Assembly: GCA_035369845.1 (NCBI GenBank) | Contig: DAOOVD010000043.1 | Coordinates: forward strand, 1-21,521 | Reading direction: 5' to 3' | Source of the DNA: DAOOVD01 sp035369845 | Lineage (GTDB): Bacteria > Bacillota > Desulfotomaculia > Desulfotomaculales > Pelotomaculaceae | DNA: 21,521 nt | Shown: piece after piece, positions 8,370 through 14,600 of the stretch | Position numbering within the stretch: position 1 is the first letter of the stretch | Layout: every line of letters begins with the position of its first letter | Position numbers and translations under genes: made by a program | Notes under the pieces: model-generated | Database searches by the model: none | What the model was told of the DNA's origin: nothing | The model's input: the letters and a program-made list of their open reading frames with translations, nothing else

Positions 8370-8639
8370 TCAACGGATCACGTTCGGAATCTGGTTGAAG
8401 ATGTCCGCGGTGAAGCTGATTACACTGTTCAACATCCACGCTCCCAGAATAAGGAGCGCCACAAAAACCCCGACAATCTTCGGAACCAGGTTCAGCATCT
8501 GGTCCTGGATCTGCGTTGTCGCCTGCAGTACGCTGATCACCAGGCCGATTATCAGGGCCACGGCCATTGCCGGGCCGGCAAGAGCCAGCGTCATGAAGAT
8601 GGTATCCCGGGCAAGGTGGATTACGAAAGTCTGGGTCAA
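8370..8639 (-). CDS. fliQ: Flagellar export gate protein FliQ
   Basis: Small export gate subunit with two membrane helices, 89 residues from the chosen start, which is the family's usual size. The helices are MTLALAGPAMAVALIIGLVI and IVGVFVALLILGAWMLNSVI, linked by the conserved SVLQATTQIQDQML. I start it at the TTG at 8639, which has a GGGGGGA ribosome site six bases upstream and yields MTQTFVIHLARD, the normal N-terminus. An ATG at 8654 adds five residues (Met, Gly, Gly, Arg, Gly) that are really the ribosome site being read as codons, and it has no good ribosome site of its own. It lies between fliP and fliR, as in nearly all flagellar clusters. Confidence 0.95.
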   Translation of the reverse strand: MTQTFVIHLARDTIFMTLALAGPAMAVALIIGLVISVLQATTQIQDQMLNLVPKIVGVFVALLILGAWMLNSVISFTADIFNQIPNVIR

Positions 8640-8677
8640 ACCTCTTCCCCCCATATTGCGCCGTTCTAAACAGACTC

Positions 8678-9427
8678 CTACCTGAAACTCTCAACCAGCG
8701 ACTTGACCACCAGGTACCAGCCGTCCACCATTACAAACAGCAACAGCTTGAACGGCAGCGATATCATTACGGGCGGCAGCATGAACATGCCCATGGCCAT
8801 CAGGATGCTCGCCACGACCATATCGATGACGAGGAATGGTATAAACAGCATGAATCCGATTTCAAAAGCGGTTTTCAGCTCGCTCGTCACAAACGAAGGT
8901 ATTACCACGTGCAGGGGAACGTCCTCGGGTTTTTCAGGCTTTTCCATCTTCGCCAGTTGAATGAACAGGCCCAGGTCCTTTTCCCTGGTCTGCCTCAGCA
9001 TGAAATCCCGCAACGGCTGCGAACCCCGCTCCTGTGCCTCCTGCTGGCTGATCTCGTTGTTGAGATAAGGCTGGATGGCCCTGTCGTTAATCTCCCTGAA
9101 TGTCGGCGCCATAATAAACACGGTCAGAAAAACGGCCAGACCGACAACAATCTGGTTGGCCGGCGCCTGGTGCACGCCCAGGGCGGTGCGCAGCAGCGAC
9201 AACACGATGACGATCCTGGTAAAGGAGGTCATCATAACCAGAAAGGCGGGCGCCAGGGACAGCAGCGTGAGCAGCACGAGCAGCTTTACGGTGTCTACCG
9301 CCTGTTCGGGGCTGTCCGCAGGACGAATGCTGAGGTCGACAGCCGGCAGGGGAGCCGCCGAAGCCTTTCCGGCCATTACAAGGCTCACCGCCAAAACCAG
9401 CAGCACAACCGGGAGTTTACCCTTCAA
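8678..9427 (-). CDS. fliP: Flagellar export gate protein FliP
   Basis: Pore-forming gate subunit of about 249 residues, inserted in the MS ring. It begins with a cleavable-type signal sequence (KLPVVLLVLAVSLVMAGKAS), as is usual for FliP. Family blocks follow: TLLSLAPAFLVMMTSFTRIV, ALGVHQAPANQIVVGLAVFL, FIMAPTFREINDRAIQPYLN and PSFVTSELKTAFEIGFMLFI. The end carries GMFMLPPVMISLPFKLLLFV. I prefer TTG 9427, with GTGAGG six bases upstream; GTG 9439 would add four residues and has a poor ribosome site. Both overlap the end of fliO, so the two genes are probably translationally coupled. Confidence 0.96.
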   Translation of the reverse strand: MKGKLPVVLLVLAVSLVMAGKASAAPLPAVDLSIRPADSPEQAVDTVKLLVLLTLLSLAPAFLVMMTSFTRIVIVLSLLRTALGVHQAPANQIVVGLAVFLTVFIMAPTFREINDRAIQPYLNNEISQQEAQERGSQPLRDFMLRQTREKDLGLFIQLAKMEKPEKPEDVPLHVVIPSFVTSELKTAFEIGFMLFIPFLVIDMVVASILMAMGMFMLPPVMISLPFKLLLFVMVDGWYLVVKSLVESFR

Positions 9428-9914
9428 GTTTTCCCTCACCCTTTTTGCCCGGACGTTTTACGGCAAACAACCTCCCTTTAAGAAACCCGCCAGTTTTGAG
9501 AAGCCGGCCGGCCAGACCCTTCAACACCGATTTGTTATACGTCACGCTGCCGCCGGACGCATAAAGATCCCCGGCCCCCTGAAAAGAATCGTACTCCCTG
9601 ACAGCCCGCGGAGTGAAATCCACAATGTCTCCGGCTTTGTACTCCTCCGGTTCCGGCAGTTCTTCCATTTCCTTTACCAGCAACACCGCATTGTCCTGAT
9701 GGGCGAAAAGATAATAGCGGCCGCCCAGCATGACAAGGCTCAACGTGGTTTTCGGCCCCAGCGGCAACTGTTCCAGCAATTTCATGCGGCGGATGCCCGG
9801 CGTTACGACAAAACGCCGGGCAAGACCGTATTTCAACACAAGATAAGCCAGCGCCAGAACCAGAGGCAAAGCCACCAGCAGGCGCACCACCGCCCAGACC
9901 AGGTCCCCGCTCAT
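9417..9914 (-). CDS. fliO: Flagellar biosynthesis protein FliO
   Basis: Single-pass membrane protein of 165 residues in the fliO position. FliO helps assemble the FliP ring. One membrane helix (VWAVVRLLVALPLVLALAYL, residues 6-25) is followed by the typical cytoplasmic FliO segment MKLLEQLPLGPKTTLSLVML and GRYYLFAHQDNAVLLVKEM. FliO proteins diverge strongly outside this segment, and the basic C-terminal tail here (LKGRLFAVKRPGKKGEGKLE) has no motif I recognise. The ATG overlaps the stop of the fliN-like gene as ATGA, the classical coupling arrangement. Identity rests on this pattern and on the position before fliP. Confidence 0.9.
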   Translation of the reverse strand: MSGDLVWAVVRLLVALPLVLALAYLVLKYGLARRFVVTPGIRRMKLLEQLPLGPKTTLSLVMLGGRYYLFAHQDNAVLLVKEMEELPEPEEYKAGDIVDFTPRAVREYDSFQGAGDLYASGGSVTYNKSVLKGLAGRLLKTGGFLKGRLFAVKRPGKKGEGKLEG

Positions 9915-10291
9915 AGCAAACCCTCTGAGAGCCTCGATTTCCTGGTCCGGTTTACAGCCGCGATGCGGACGCCGAAAGTGTCGTTAATTACCACCACTTC
10001 ACCGCGGGCAAAAGGCTGATTGTTCAACACCACTTCCACCGCGTCGCCCACCGCCTTGTCGAGTTTGATCACCGATCCTTCAACCAGGCCGAGCAGTTCC
10101 CTTACCTTTATGCTGGCGTTGCCCAATTCAACGCTCAATTCGATCTGAACGTCCTCCAGGTGGGACATGCTGGTTTTGACCCTGTCCATTCCTTTGAGCG
10201 GCACGAGGGAAGGGAATTGCACTTTCTTAACACTGGCCTCCCCGCCGCTTCTGCCGGCCAAAAAAGACCTGATCTCGTCTTCGGTCAACAC
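9911..10291 (-). CDS. fliN: Minimal FliN/FliY-like motor switch protein
   Basis: Motor switch (C-ring) protein of 126 residues. The C-terminal half (about 46-122) is a FliN/SpoA domain: VQIELSVELGNASIKVRELL, then LVEGSVIKLDKAVGDAVEVV and PFARGEVVVINDTFGVRI. The N-terminus MLTEDEIRSFLAG matches the EIDxLL-type CheY-P-binding peptide that starts FliM and FliY, and VKKVQFPSL resembles the linker before the SpoA domain of FliY. The CheC-like phosphatase domain that lies between them in FliY is absent. I chose GTG 10291, with AAAGGGG seven bases upstream. A longer ATG-initiated frame from 10399 would overlap fliL and add 36 unrelated residues. In Firmicutes fliM normally lies between fliL and this gene; only 61 bases are found here. 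The gene overlaps fliO by four bases. Confidence 0.9.
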   Translation of the reverse strand: MLTEDEIRSFLAGRSGGEASVKKVQFPSLVPLKGMDRVKTSMSHLEDVQIELSVELGNASIKVRELLGLVEGSVIKLDKAVGDAVEVVLNNQPFARGEVVVINDTFGVRIAAVNRTRKSRLSEGLL

Positions 10292-10352
10292 GATTCTTCC
10301 CCTTTCCCGGATCTGCCTTCCGGCAAACTGTCCGTCCAAACAGCCGTAATTC

Positions 10353-10844
10353 TTACTGGACCAGAAAATCGGTAAAGTAAACGCCGACGACTTTTCCACT
10401 GTCCAGGCGGCTGTTGATCTCGCTCATGAGGTCGCTTTTGAGCTTGGCCGCCGAGTCCGCCGAACTGACCTCCGTCAGGGTTTTGGCGCGCAGGGCGGTG
10501 ATCAGGGCGTCCGACAGCAGGTATTTTTTCCTTTTTAATTCCTCGGCCAGCTTTTTGTCCTTGGGGTATTCCACGGTGATCTTCACCTTGAGGTAGTGGC
10601 CGCCGCCGTTCCCGGCCAGGTTCACCACCATTTCACCCATTTCAAAGTTTTCCAGTTCCGCGGCCGCGCTCTTCTTAACAGGAGCGGCCTCTCCGGCAGG
10701 TTTCTTGAAGTAAAAATAAGCGGCCGCGGCCGAGCCTGCCAGCACAACCAATACGAGCAGCAGGATCAGCATCTTTTTTTTCTTTTTCGGCGGTTCCTTT
10801 TTCTCGGTTTTCTCCCTGGGCTCTTCAGAAGCTTTCTTGGGCAA
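10353..10844 (-). CDS. fliL: Flagellar basal body-associated protein FliL
   Basis: Membrane-anchored protein of 163 residues linked to stator function around the motor. It has a very basic cytoplasmic N-terminus (EKKEPPKKKKK), one membrane helix (MLILLLVLVVLAGSAAAAYF, about residues 25-44), and a FliL domain outside the membrane with EMVVNLAGNGGGHYLKVKIT, AELKRKKYLLSDALITALRA and the end KVVGVYFTDFLVQ. The start is TTG at 10844, five bases after AGGTG. It lies 33 bases downstream of flgE. The small SwrD/FlbD gene often found between flgE and fliL in Firmicutes is absent, as are motA and motB. Confidence 0.94.
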   Translation of the reverse strand: MPKKASEEPREKTEKKEPPKKKKKMLILLLVLVVLAGSAAAAYFYFKKPAGEAAPVKKSAAAELENFEMGEMVVNLAGNGGGHYLKVKITVEYPKDKKLAEELKRKKYLLSDALITALRAKTLTEVSSADSAAKLKSDLMSEINSRLDSGKVVGVYFTDFLVQ

Positions 10845-10877
10845 ATCGACACCTGCTTTTTATTGAATTTTTACCGG

Positions 10878-11699
10878 CTACCTTTTAATATCCAGCAGTT
10901 CCTGCAGCATCTGGTCCGACGTCGTGATGGTGCGGGCGTTGGCCTGATAGCCGCGCTGGGTGGTGATCATGGCGACAAACTCGTCGGTCAGGTCCACGTT
11001 GGACATCTCCAGGTAACCAGAGTTGATCCGCGAGTTGGCCACGCCGGTGCCGGTCGTACCGGCTACCGCCATTTCCGCCGTCCCGGAGGCGGCACTGGCC
11101 TGGTAGAGGTTCTGCCCGGCCTTCACGAGGCCGGTCTCGTTCGGAAAAGTCGCCAGGCCGATCTGATAGGTGTTGGTTCCGGCGCTGTCAGTCACATTAA
11201 TTAAACCGGTGTCCGAAATGGTGATGCTGCTGATATCCGCCGGATTACCGCTGGCGCTGACATTGATTATGGCGCCGCCGTCGTCACAAACGTAATATCC
11301 GTTGGTGTTTACCAGGTCTCCGTTGTTGTCGACATAGAAGATCCCTTCCCTGGTGTAAAAGGCATCGGTATCTGTGCTGTTCTTTTTAATTATGAAGTAG
11401 CCGTTGCCCTGAATGGCCAGGTCCAGCGTACGGCCGGTGGTCTGGGTGGGGCCCTGCTGCATGTTGTTGGCGATGCCGGCCACGGTCATGCCCAGGCCGA
11501 CCTGACCGGGGTTCACGCCGCCGACAGTGCCGTCGCCGGCGCTCGGCGAACGCAGGGACTGGCTGATCAAGTCCTGGAAATTGCACCTCGCGCTTTTAAA
11601 ACCGTAAGTGTTCACGTTCGCGATGTTGTTTCCGATAACGTCCATCCGGACCTGGTGGTTTTTCATACCCGAAACTCCGGAGAAAAGCGATCTGATCAT
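10878..11699 (-). CDS. flgE: Flagellar hook protein FlgE (short Gram-positive type)
   Basis: Hook subunit of 273 residues, exported through the flagellar apparatus. The N-terminal domain carries MIRSLFSGVSGMKNHQVRMD and IGNNIANVNTYGFKSARCNF. The C-terminal helix is MSNVDLTDEFVAMITTQRGY followed by QANARTITTSDQMLQELL. Enterobacterial FlgE is about 400 residues; the extra outer domains are missing here, as in the roughly 265-residue Bacillus hook protein, so the length is normal for the phylum. TLDLAIQGNGYFII is the shared FlgE/F/G core motif. The ribosome site AAAGGAGG is strong, as suits an abundant product, eight bases before the ATG. A 76-base spacer precedes it, one of the larger gaps here. 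FlgG is an alternative name, but position after flgD supports FlgE. Confidence 0.93.
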   Translation of the reverse strand: MIRSLFSGVSGMKNHQVRMDVIGNNIANVNTYGFKSARCNFQDLISQSLRSPSAGDGTVGGVNPGQVGLGMTVAGIANNMQQGPTQTTGRTLDLAIQGNGYFIIKKNSTDTDAFYTREGIFYVDNNGDLVNTNGYYVCDDGGAIINVSASGNPADISSITISDTGLINVTDSAGTNTYQIGLATFPNETGLVKAGQNLYQASAASGTAEMAVAGTTGTGVANSRINSGYLEMSNVDLTDEFVAMITTQRGYQANARTITTSDQMLQELLDIKR

Positions 11700-11775
11700 T
11701 TTTTTATCCTCCTTTAAGGTTGCGCCGCTTCAGTCGTTCGGCGGCCGCGCAGCCTCCTTCCGGGCCGGCTGCATG

Positions 11776-12171
11776 TCATTTGACTATCACCGCGCTGTCG
11801 ATGTTGGTGAAAACGTGGTCTTCAGACAGACGACTGTCCATGGCGGTTACGACGGTTCTGTTGAGAACGCTTGCAATCAGGGCCAGGTCGCCGTAAATGA
11901 TCAGGGAGTCGCGCGCTCCTTTGGCGGCGGCCCGCCGCACGGCCCGATCGATCCTGGCCAAGTCCTCCCCGGCGAGCGCTATGTTGCGCTCCTTCAGCCT
12001 TCTTTCGGCGTGGGCCGAGAATTTCAGTCCCCGATCCCGCTCAAGCTCCTTTTGAAAAACTTTCTCAAAGGACCCGCCTTCCCCGGCGGGCGCCTTTCTC
12101 CCCCCGGCGGGAACGGCCGGCGTCCCCCCGACCGGAATGATCGAATTAACGTCCCGGTTCATATTTAGCAT
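11776..12171 (-). CDS. Conserved flagellar operon protein, TIGR02530 type
   Basis: Small protein of 131 residues. The pattern KFSAHAERRLKERNIALAGE, then ARIDRAVRRAAAKGARDSLI and the end VVTAMDSRLSEDHVFTNIDS, belongs to the conserved flagellar operon family TIGR02530, found between flgD and flgE in Firmicutes and some other phyla. Its function is not established to my knowledge. No signal peptide or membrane segment is visible. The N-terminal 35 residues are Gly/Pro/Ala-rich and probably disordered; the rest looks compact and helical, ending in a beta hairpin. The stop of flgD is just two bases upstream of the ATG at 12171; an ATG at 12162 is also possible. Its fixed place among hook genes suggests a role in hook-cap or hook assembly, by context only. 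Confidence 0.88.
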   Translation of the reverse strand: MLNMNRDVNSIIPVGGTPAVPAGGRKAPAGEGGSFEKVFQKELERDRGLKFSAHAERRLKERNIALAGEDLARIDRAVRRAAAKGARDSLIIYGDLALIASVLNRTVVTAMDSRLSEDHVFTNIDSAVIVK

Positions 12172-12173
12172 CC

Positions 12174-12572
12174 CTACCTTATTTCAGTGACCTGGCTCAA
12201 ACCGTAACCGGCCCCGTTCACCACAATCAGGACTCCTTCTTCGCTGCCGTAAGTCACCTTTTCCACCCGCCCCGAAACCGCTTCGCCGCCTGCCGCGATC
12301 GTAACCTCGCGTCCCAGCAGGGCCGAGGCCTCGCTCATTTCCTGAAACCTCTTCAGCTCGGTAATTTCCTCGCTGAGATTGGCCAACTGCTCGAGCATGC
12401 TGAACTGGGCCAACTGCGTCACAAACGCGCCGGAGTCCTGGGGACTCATGGGGTCCTGGTTTTTCAGCTGGGCGATGAAAAGCTGGAGAAACGCTTCTTT
12501 GTCAAGCGTTTTGGCTACCTTTCTGTTTTCTTCCGGTAATCCGTAAGTTTCTGTTGCCGAACCTACCTGCAA
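12174..12572 (-). CDS. flgD: Hook-capping protein FlgD (short form)
   Basis: Hook cap scaffold of 132 residues, which sits at the hook tip and lets FlgE polymerise. The conserved N-terminal region is plain: TLDKEAFLQLFIAQLKNQDP followed by MSPQDSGAFVTQLAQFSMLE and QLANLSEEI. After this only about 50 residues follow, with a small beta domain (ALLGREVTIAAGGEAVSGRV). The Ig-like domain of the roughly 230-residue enterobacterial FlgD is absent, as in Bacillus. The start is TTG at 12572, six bases after GGGGGG. The gene lies 14 bases after fliK. Confidence 0.94.
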   Translation of the reverse strand: MQVGSATETYGLPEENRKVAKTLDKEAFLQLFIAQLKNQDPMSPQDSGAFVTQLAQFSMLEQLANLSEEITELKRFQEMSEASALLGREVTIAAGGEAVSGRVEKVTYGSEEGVLIVVNGAGYGLSQVTEIR

Positions 12573-12586
12573 GGTGATCCCCCCTT

Positions 12587-14083
12587 CTAAATCAGATAAT
12601 TGACCCGTGAATTGCCGGGTTGAACATCCGGCGGATCCAAAGGCTTCTCCTGCGCCCCGGAATAATAACGGCTGCCATACCCGCCGTACCGGTGCAATTC
12701 CTGTCCGCCCCTTTCGCCGGAGTATTGCCCCGGGCCGCCTCCGCGGTCATCGGCGCTGAACACCAGGGCCTCGTTCAGCCTCAGGTCCTGCTGGGCCAGG
12801 GACTCTTTGAGCTGCTGGAGCGACCCTTCGATAAAGTTCCTGGCATAACTGTTTTCCGTGTAGAAGTGGGCGCTCAATTCCCCCTTGTTGAAAACCAGCC
12901 TCACCGTAAGCTGGCCCAGCTGTTCGGAATCGAGCTTCAGTTTTACCAGCGCCTGCGGTTCGCCCCTGTAGGTGACGAGCACATGTTTTATTTCCTGTAC
13001 AAGTTTCTCTTTGAATCCCGGCAACTCCGCCGTCTTCAACCCGCCGTCCGCAGTCCTGGCTTTGAACGCCGGGCCGTTCTGCACGGCTCCGGCCTGGTCC
13101 GGAGAGGAGCTTTTCGTTTCAACACCGGCCGGGTCCTTCTTGAATTCGGCGCCGTGTTTTACCTCATTCCCGGCGAAACCCGGCTCCTGCTCCGCCGCCT
13201 GTCCGGAAACTCCGGCCGCGGCGGCCCGGCTGCCGGTCTCCTGTCCGTGCAGGGATTTGCCGGCGCTCAGGGCAGCATCGCTTTCCGGAACTTCGGGGGA
13301 CAAACCCACTCCGGGCGGTGGTTTCTCAACAGGCTTGTTTTCCACAACCGTTACGGCTGTTTCGCATCCCTGCCCCGCGCTATTCGCCTCCGGCCCCGGC
13401 CGGCCAACCTTCCCGGCCGCATCCGCCGCCGCTTTCAAGACTGTTTCAAAGCCGGCGGGTCTTTCAACCTCAGCGGCCGGTGCCGCTTCTTCACGAGGCA
13501 ACCCCCCGACCGGTCCGGTTTCCAGATCCGCGGCGAAGGGAATGACGTTCCGTCCCGCATCATGGTCCGGTTGCCGGACCTCGCCGGAATTCCCCGGGCC
13601 GGAAGGTGTACCGTCCCATCCGGCTGCCGCAATCCGGACTGCGGCTGCCGTCCCGCTCTGGGCCGCCCCGGCATAATCCTGCCGGACGCCGGCAGTAAGG
13701 TTTTTGGCAACCGCTTGAACATCCCCGGCAGGACTTTCAGACCTGACCGGTCTTTCCTGCAAAATCTCCGGGCCGGGCGGACCGGTTCCTATCGCGGCAA
13801 AGCCCGCCGCCACCGGTAATACGGCCGTCTGCAGCCACTGCGCTCCGCTGGCCGGATCTTCCCCGGCCCCGCCGGTTCCCCCCACGTCCCCGGCCGGATC
13901 CGAAAACTCTCCCGGGGCTGTGTTCTGTCCTGCGGCACCGGAGCAACCCCCGACCATGTTGAAAAGCGCGCCGGCCGCCGCCAGAACCAGGTCGAACCCG
14001 CCGGATTCGGCCGGCTCCCCACTGCCGCCTTTGTTTCCCCCGACGGAGGAAACGGCGGCTTCGGTAATTGTCGTTACCTGCAT
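12587..14083 (-). CDS. fliK: Hook-length control protein FliK
   Basis: Secreted molecular ruler of 498 residues that sets hook length and triggers the FlhB specificity switch. Residues 1 to about 350 are low complexity, rich in Ala, Gly, Pro and Glu, with no clear domain; this is typical of FliK rulers. The C-terminal hook domain is recognisable from about residue 360: FKEKLVQEIKHVLVTYRGEP, ALVKLKLDSEQLGQLTVRLV, FNKGELSAHFYTENSYARNF and SLQQLKESLAQQDLRLNEAL. The ATG at 14083 is six bases after AAAGGGGGTGA, one of the best ribosome sites in the window. The GC-rich composition opens long false frames on the opposite strand. It sits between fliJ and flgD. Confidence 0.93.
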   Translation of the reverse strand: MQVTTITEAAVSSVGGNKGGSGEPAESGGFDLVLAAAGALFNMVGGCSGAAGQNTAPGEFSDPAGDVGGTGGAGEDPASGAQWLQTAVLPVAAGFAAIGTGPPGPEILQERPVRSESPAGDVQAVAKNLTAGVRQDYAGAAQSGTAAAVRIAAAGWDGTPSGPGNSGEVRQPDHDAGRNVIPFAADLETGPVGGLPREEAAPAAEVERPAGFETVLKAAADAAGKVGRPGPEANSAGQGCETAVTVVENKPVEKPPPGVGLSPEVPESDAALSAGKSLHGQETGSRAAAAGVSGQAAEQEPGFAGNEVKHGAEFKKDPAGVETKSSSPDQAGAVQNGPAFKARTADGGLKTAELPGFKEKLVQEIKHVLVTYRGEPQALVKLKLDSEQLGQLTVRLVFNKGELSAHFYTENSYARNFIEGSLQQLKESLAQQDLRLNEALVFSADDRGGGPGQYSGERGGQELHRYGGYGSRYYSGAQEKPLDPPDVQPGNSRVNYLI

Positions 14084-14117
14084 TTCTTCTCACCCCCTTT
14101 CTTTGCCGGATTATGGA

Positions 14118-14134
14118 AAGAGGATTTACCTCTT
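14118..14134. other. Small hairpin between fliJ and fliK
   Basis: AAGAGG-ATTTA-CCTCTT forms a perfect 6-base-pair stem with a 5-base loop in the 70-base spacer between fliJ and fliK. On the transcribed strand it is followed by only TTTCC, so it is not a convincing terminator. It might act as a weak attenuator or a processing/stability element upstream of fliK, or be chance. Confidence 0.35.
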
Positions 14135-14153
14135 GCCCGCTGTCGGCAACCTT

Positions 14154-14600
14154 TCAGTTTTTTTGTCTCTTGCGGCGCTGGAAGGCGTACAGGGCCAGTT
14201 CGTCCAACTCCTTCAGCTCTCTTTGGATTTCGTCGCGTTTAAAGTCTTCCAGTTTCCTCTCCTTGATTTTCTCTATGACCTGACGCCCGCGTCTGGCCTC
14301 GACAGCCTCCTCCCGCTTCCTTTCCACCGCAAAGCCGGCTTCATTGACGGCCTTCTCCTGGCTGTTGATCTTTCTAGTTACAGAAGCGCTGTAAAAAGAC
14401 AACTGCATGACCCCGAAAAGATCGGCTTCTTTATTTGCTGCGGTCTTGACAATCTCTTCAAGATGGCTTCTGGTATCTTCCAGCAGCGCCACCCGCCGCC
14501 TGTATTCGTTGCGGGCCAGAGCCAGCGCCTGCTCGGCGGAAATTTCCCTGGTCACCCGCTGTTGCAAAACCGGTTCAAGCCGGAATCGAAACTTAGTTAT
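14154..14600 (-). CDS. fliJ: Flagellar export chaperone FliJ (apparent ATA start)
   Basis: Coiled-coil protein of 148 residues that couples the FliI ATPase to the FlhA gate. FliJ proteins start with a pattern like MxxFxFRLExVLxxR; reading from 14600 the frame gives (I/M)TKFRFRLEPVLQQR, an exact fit, and the family's usual length of about 147. The codon at 14600-14598 is ATA. The perfect ribosome site AAGGGGTGA lies six bases upstream, and an in-frame TGA inside it shows that nothing further upstream can be the start. The first standard start codon, TTG at 14567, has no ribosome site and would remove the conserved first 11 residues. The body is helical (ARNEYRRRVALLEDTRSHLE; VIEKIKERKLEDFKRDEIQR). 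It overlaps the end of fliI by eight bases. A sequencing error (ATG read as ATA) cannot be excluded. Confidence 0.88.
   Translation of the reverse strand: MTKFRFRLEPVLQQRVTREISAEQALALARNEYRRRVALLEDTRSHLEEIVKTAANKEADLFGVMQLSFYSASVTRKINSQEKAVNEAGFAVERKREEAVEARRGRQVIEKIKERKLEDFKRDEIQRELKELDELALYAFQRRKRQKN

Noticed and set aside
4402..9439. Virulence-type III secretion system (injectisome) instead of flagellum
   Set aside because: The export proteins are surrounded by rod, hook, MS-ring and flagellar sigma genes, so this is the flagellar version.
10292..10399. N-terminal 36-codon extension of the fliN-like gene
   Set aside because: It overlaps the end of fliL and has no family similarity; the GTG at 10291 has a proper ribosome site.
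11700..11775. Terminator or promoter before flgE
   Set aside because: GCAGCC/GGCTGC can pair around a 12-base loop, but there is no T run and no recognisable sigma-28 promoter.
12620..13819. 399-codon open frame on the plus strand opposite fliK
   Set aside because: It is antisense to a clear FliK, has Arg/Pro-rich random composition and no ribosome site; GC-rich coding DNA often opens such frames.
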